This document shows positions 4,570-5,190 of a DNA stretch of 5,190 nucleotides, piece after piece. The notes under the pieces are model-generated. The model was not told where the DNA came from, made no database searches, and was given only the letters and a program-made list of their open reading frames with translations. Source of the DNA: Limnoglobus sp. (GTDB lineage Bacteria; Planctomycetota; Planctomycetia; Gemmatales; Gemmataceae). Both the position numbers and the translations under genes were made by a program. Every line of letters begins with the position of its first letter. Position 1 is the first letter of the stretch. The DNA lies in assembly GCA_025353985.1 (NCBI GenBank), contig JANXNT010000653.1, positions 1 to 5,190 on the forward strand, in the 5' to 3' direction.

Positions 4570-5085
4570 ATGGCTACTGACGACGAGATTCGGATTGCGT
4601 GCGTCGATGTCGATTACCGTCCCACAGGTGCGGTGGCGGCGGCGATCTGGTTCCGCGGTTGGGCGACCGAGATTGTCGAATTCCAGGCGGTGGCCTGTTT
4701 TCCCGATGTTGCGGAATACGAACCGGGGGCGTTTTATCGGCGGGAGTTACCGTGCCTGCTCGGCGTACTGGGTAAAGGCCCGCGTGCCGATGTGCTCGTG
4801 GTCGACGGTTACGTGTGGCTCGGGGCGGGGGCGATGGGACTAGGTGCACATTTGCACGATGCCATTGGCGGGGTGGTCGTCGGTGTGGCGAAGACTCGTT
4901 TTGCGAGCGCCACCGACGCGATTGCGGTCTGTCGGGGTGGCAGTCTCGCGCCGCTATACGTGTCAGTCGTGGGCATGACGCCCGCAGATGCGGCCGCCCA
5001 CGTAGTCGAAATGCACGGACCCTTTCGCACGCCCACGCTCCTCAAACTCGTCGACACACTGGCACGAACTGCGGTGGTGAATTAG
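4570..5085 (+). CDS. nfi: Endonuclease V (short form)
   Basis: Endonuclease V cuts DNA (or, in some lineages, RNA) one phosphodiester 3' of deoxyinosine or inosine, starting repair of deaminated adenine. The 171-residue product keeps the family order. VDVDY is at 12-16 with the first acidic metal ligand, D13. The EYEPGAFYRRELP block is at 49-61 with catalytic E59, and its Tyr/Pro occupy the place of the PYIP strand-separating wedge. VVDGY is at 77-81 with D79, GVAKTRF at 105-111 with the conserved Lys, PLYVSVVGM at 128-136, and FRTPTLLKLVD at 152-162. It is shorter than E. coli Nfi (about 220) at the N-terminus, and reads VDGY..GLGAHL instead of VDGHG..HPR. I recall that pattern from a compact bacterial subfamily, so it is probably not damage. 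It lies 22 bp after the LysM gene, suggesting one transcript, and 8 bp before a convergent transposase end. Confidence 0.92.
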   Translation: MATDDEIRIACVDVDYRPTGAVAAAIWFRGWATEIVEFQAVACFPDVAEYEPGAFYRRELPCLLGVLGKGPRADVLVVDGYVWLGAGAMGLGAHLHDAIGGVVVGVAKTRFASATDAIAVCRGGSLAPLYVSVVGMTPADAAAHVVEMHGPFRTPTLLKLVDTLARTAVVN

Positions 5086-5093
5086 AATTTGGC

Positions 5094-5190
5094 TCATCCG
5101 ACAAGTGCGTACTCGGCTTTGTGGATTGCGTAGATGCGTAACTCGAAAAACTCCTGGTCGCGGTAGCCGTAGGCTTGCCTTTGGAGCGTC
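5094..5190 (-). CDS. Transposase 3' end, ISL3-like (partial)
   Basis: On the minus strand an open frame enters from the right edge and ends with TGA at 5096-5094. Its 31 visible residues contain LQRQAYGYRDQEFFELRIYA then IHKAEYALVG. The K/QRxAYGYRxxEFFxLRI pattern is typical of the C-terminus of ISL3-type (IS204/IS1001/IS1096/IS1165) DDE transposases, as I remember the family. The body of the gene is outside the window, so intactness is unknown. It converges on the endonuclease V gene with an 8-bp gap, leaving very little room for an IS terminal repeat outside that gene. Family assignment from such a short piece is tentative; that it is a transposase end is fairly likely. Confidence 0.65.
   Translation of the reverse strand, partial: TLQRQAYGYRDQEFFELRIYAIHKAEYALVG

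Overview
The window looks like chromosomal DNA from a GC-rich bacterium, most likely a planctomycete of the Gemmata type. That guess rests on the short variant of endonuclease V, a proline-rich LysM membrane protein next to rsmH, an abundance of small palindromic repeats, and IS110/ISL3-type transposase remnants. No 16S gene or other decisive marker is present, so the taxonomic call is inference.

Layout. Positions 1-613 hold a hairpin-rich stretch (including a perfect 17-bp palindrome at 116-152) and one small plus-strand orphan gene (178-492) with a strong ribosome binding site. Positions 614-1350 are a decayed minus-strand IS110-family transposase: its N-terminal half is missing, and it carries one nonsense codon and one single-base frameshift. 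Positions 1351-1812 have no gene but several palindromic repeats. Then comes a plus-strand cluster: rsmH (1813-2700), a 559-residue bitopic LysM protein (2868-4547) and a short endonuclease V gene (4570-5085). A minus-strand transposase 3' end, resembling ISL3-family enzymes, enters from the right edge and stops at 5094, only 8 bp past the end of the endonuclease V gene.

How the genes fit together. RsmH methylates 16S rRNA in the ribosomal decoding centre. In many bacteria it sits beside the division gene ftsL; here that slot is taken by a single-pass membrane protein with an extracytoplasmic LysM region, which suggests (but does not prove) a cell-envelope role. The LysM and endonuclease V genes are 22 bp apart and probably co-transcribed; the latter would act in repair of deaminated bases. 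The rsmH-LysM gap of 167 bp is filled by a textbook REPIN: two REP hairpins in opposite orientation, each with the GTAG tetranucleotide, followed by a second type of REP-like hairpin. A degenerate copy of the right half of that array lies upstream of rsmH, so rsmH is bracketed by related repeats. I see no complete novel defence or mobile system. The most interesting material is the repeat architecture around rsmH, the LysM protein in the ftsL position, and the two transposase fragments at the borders.
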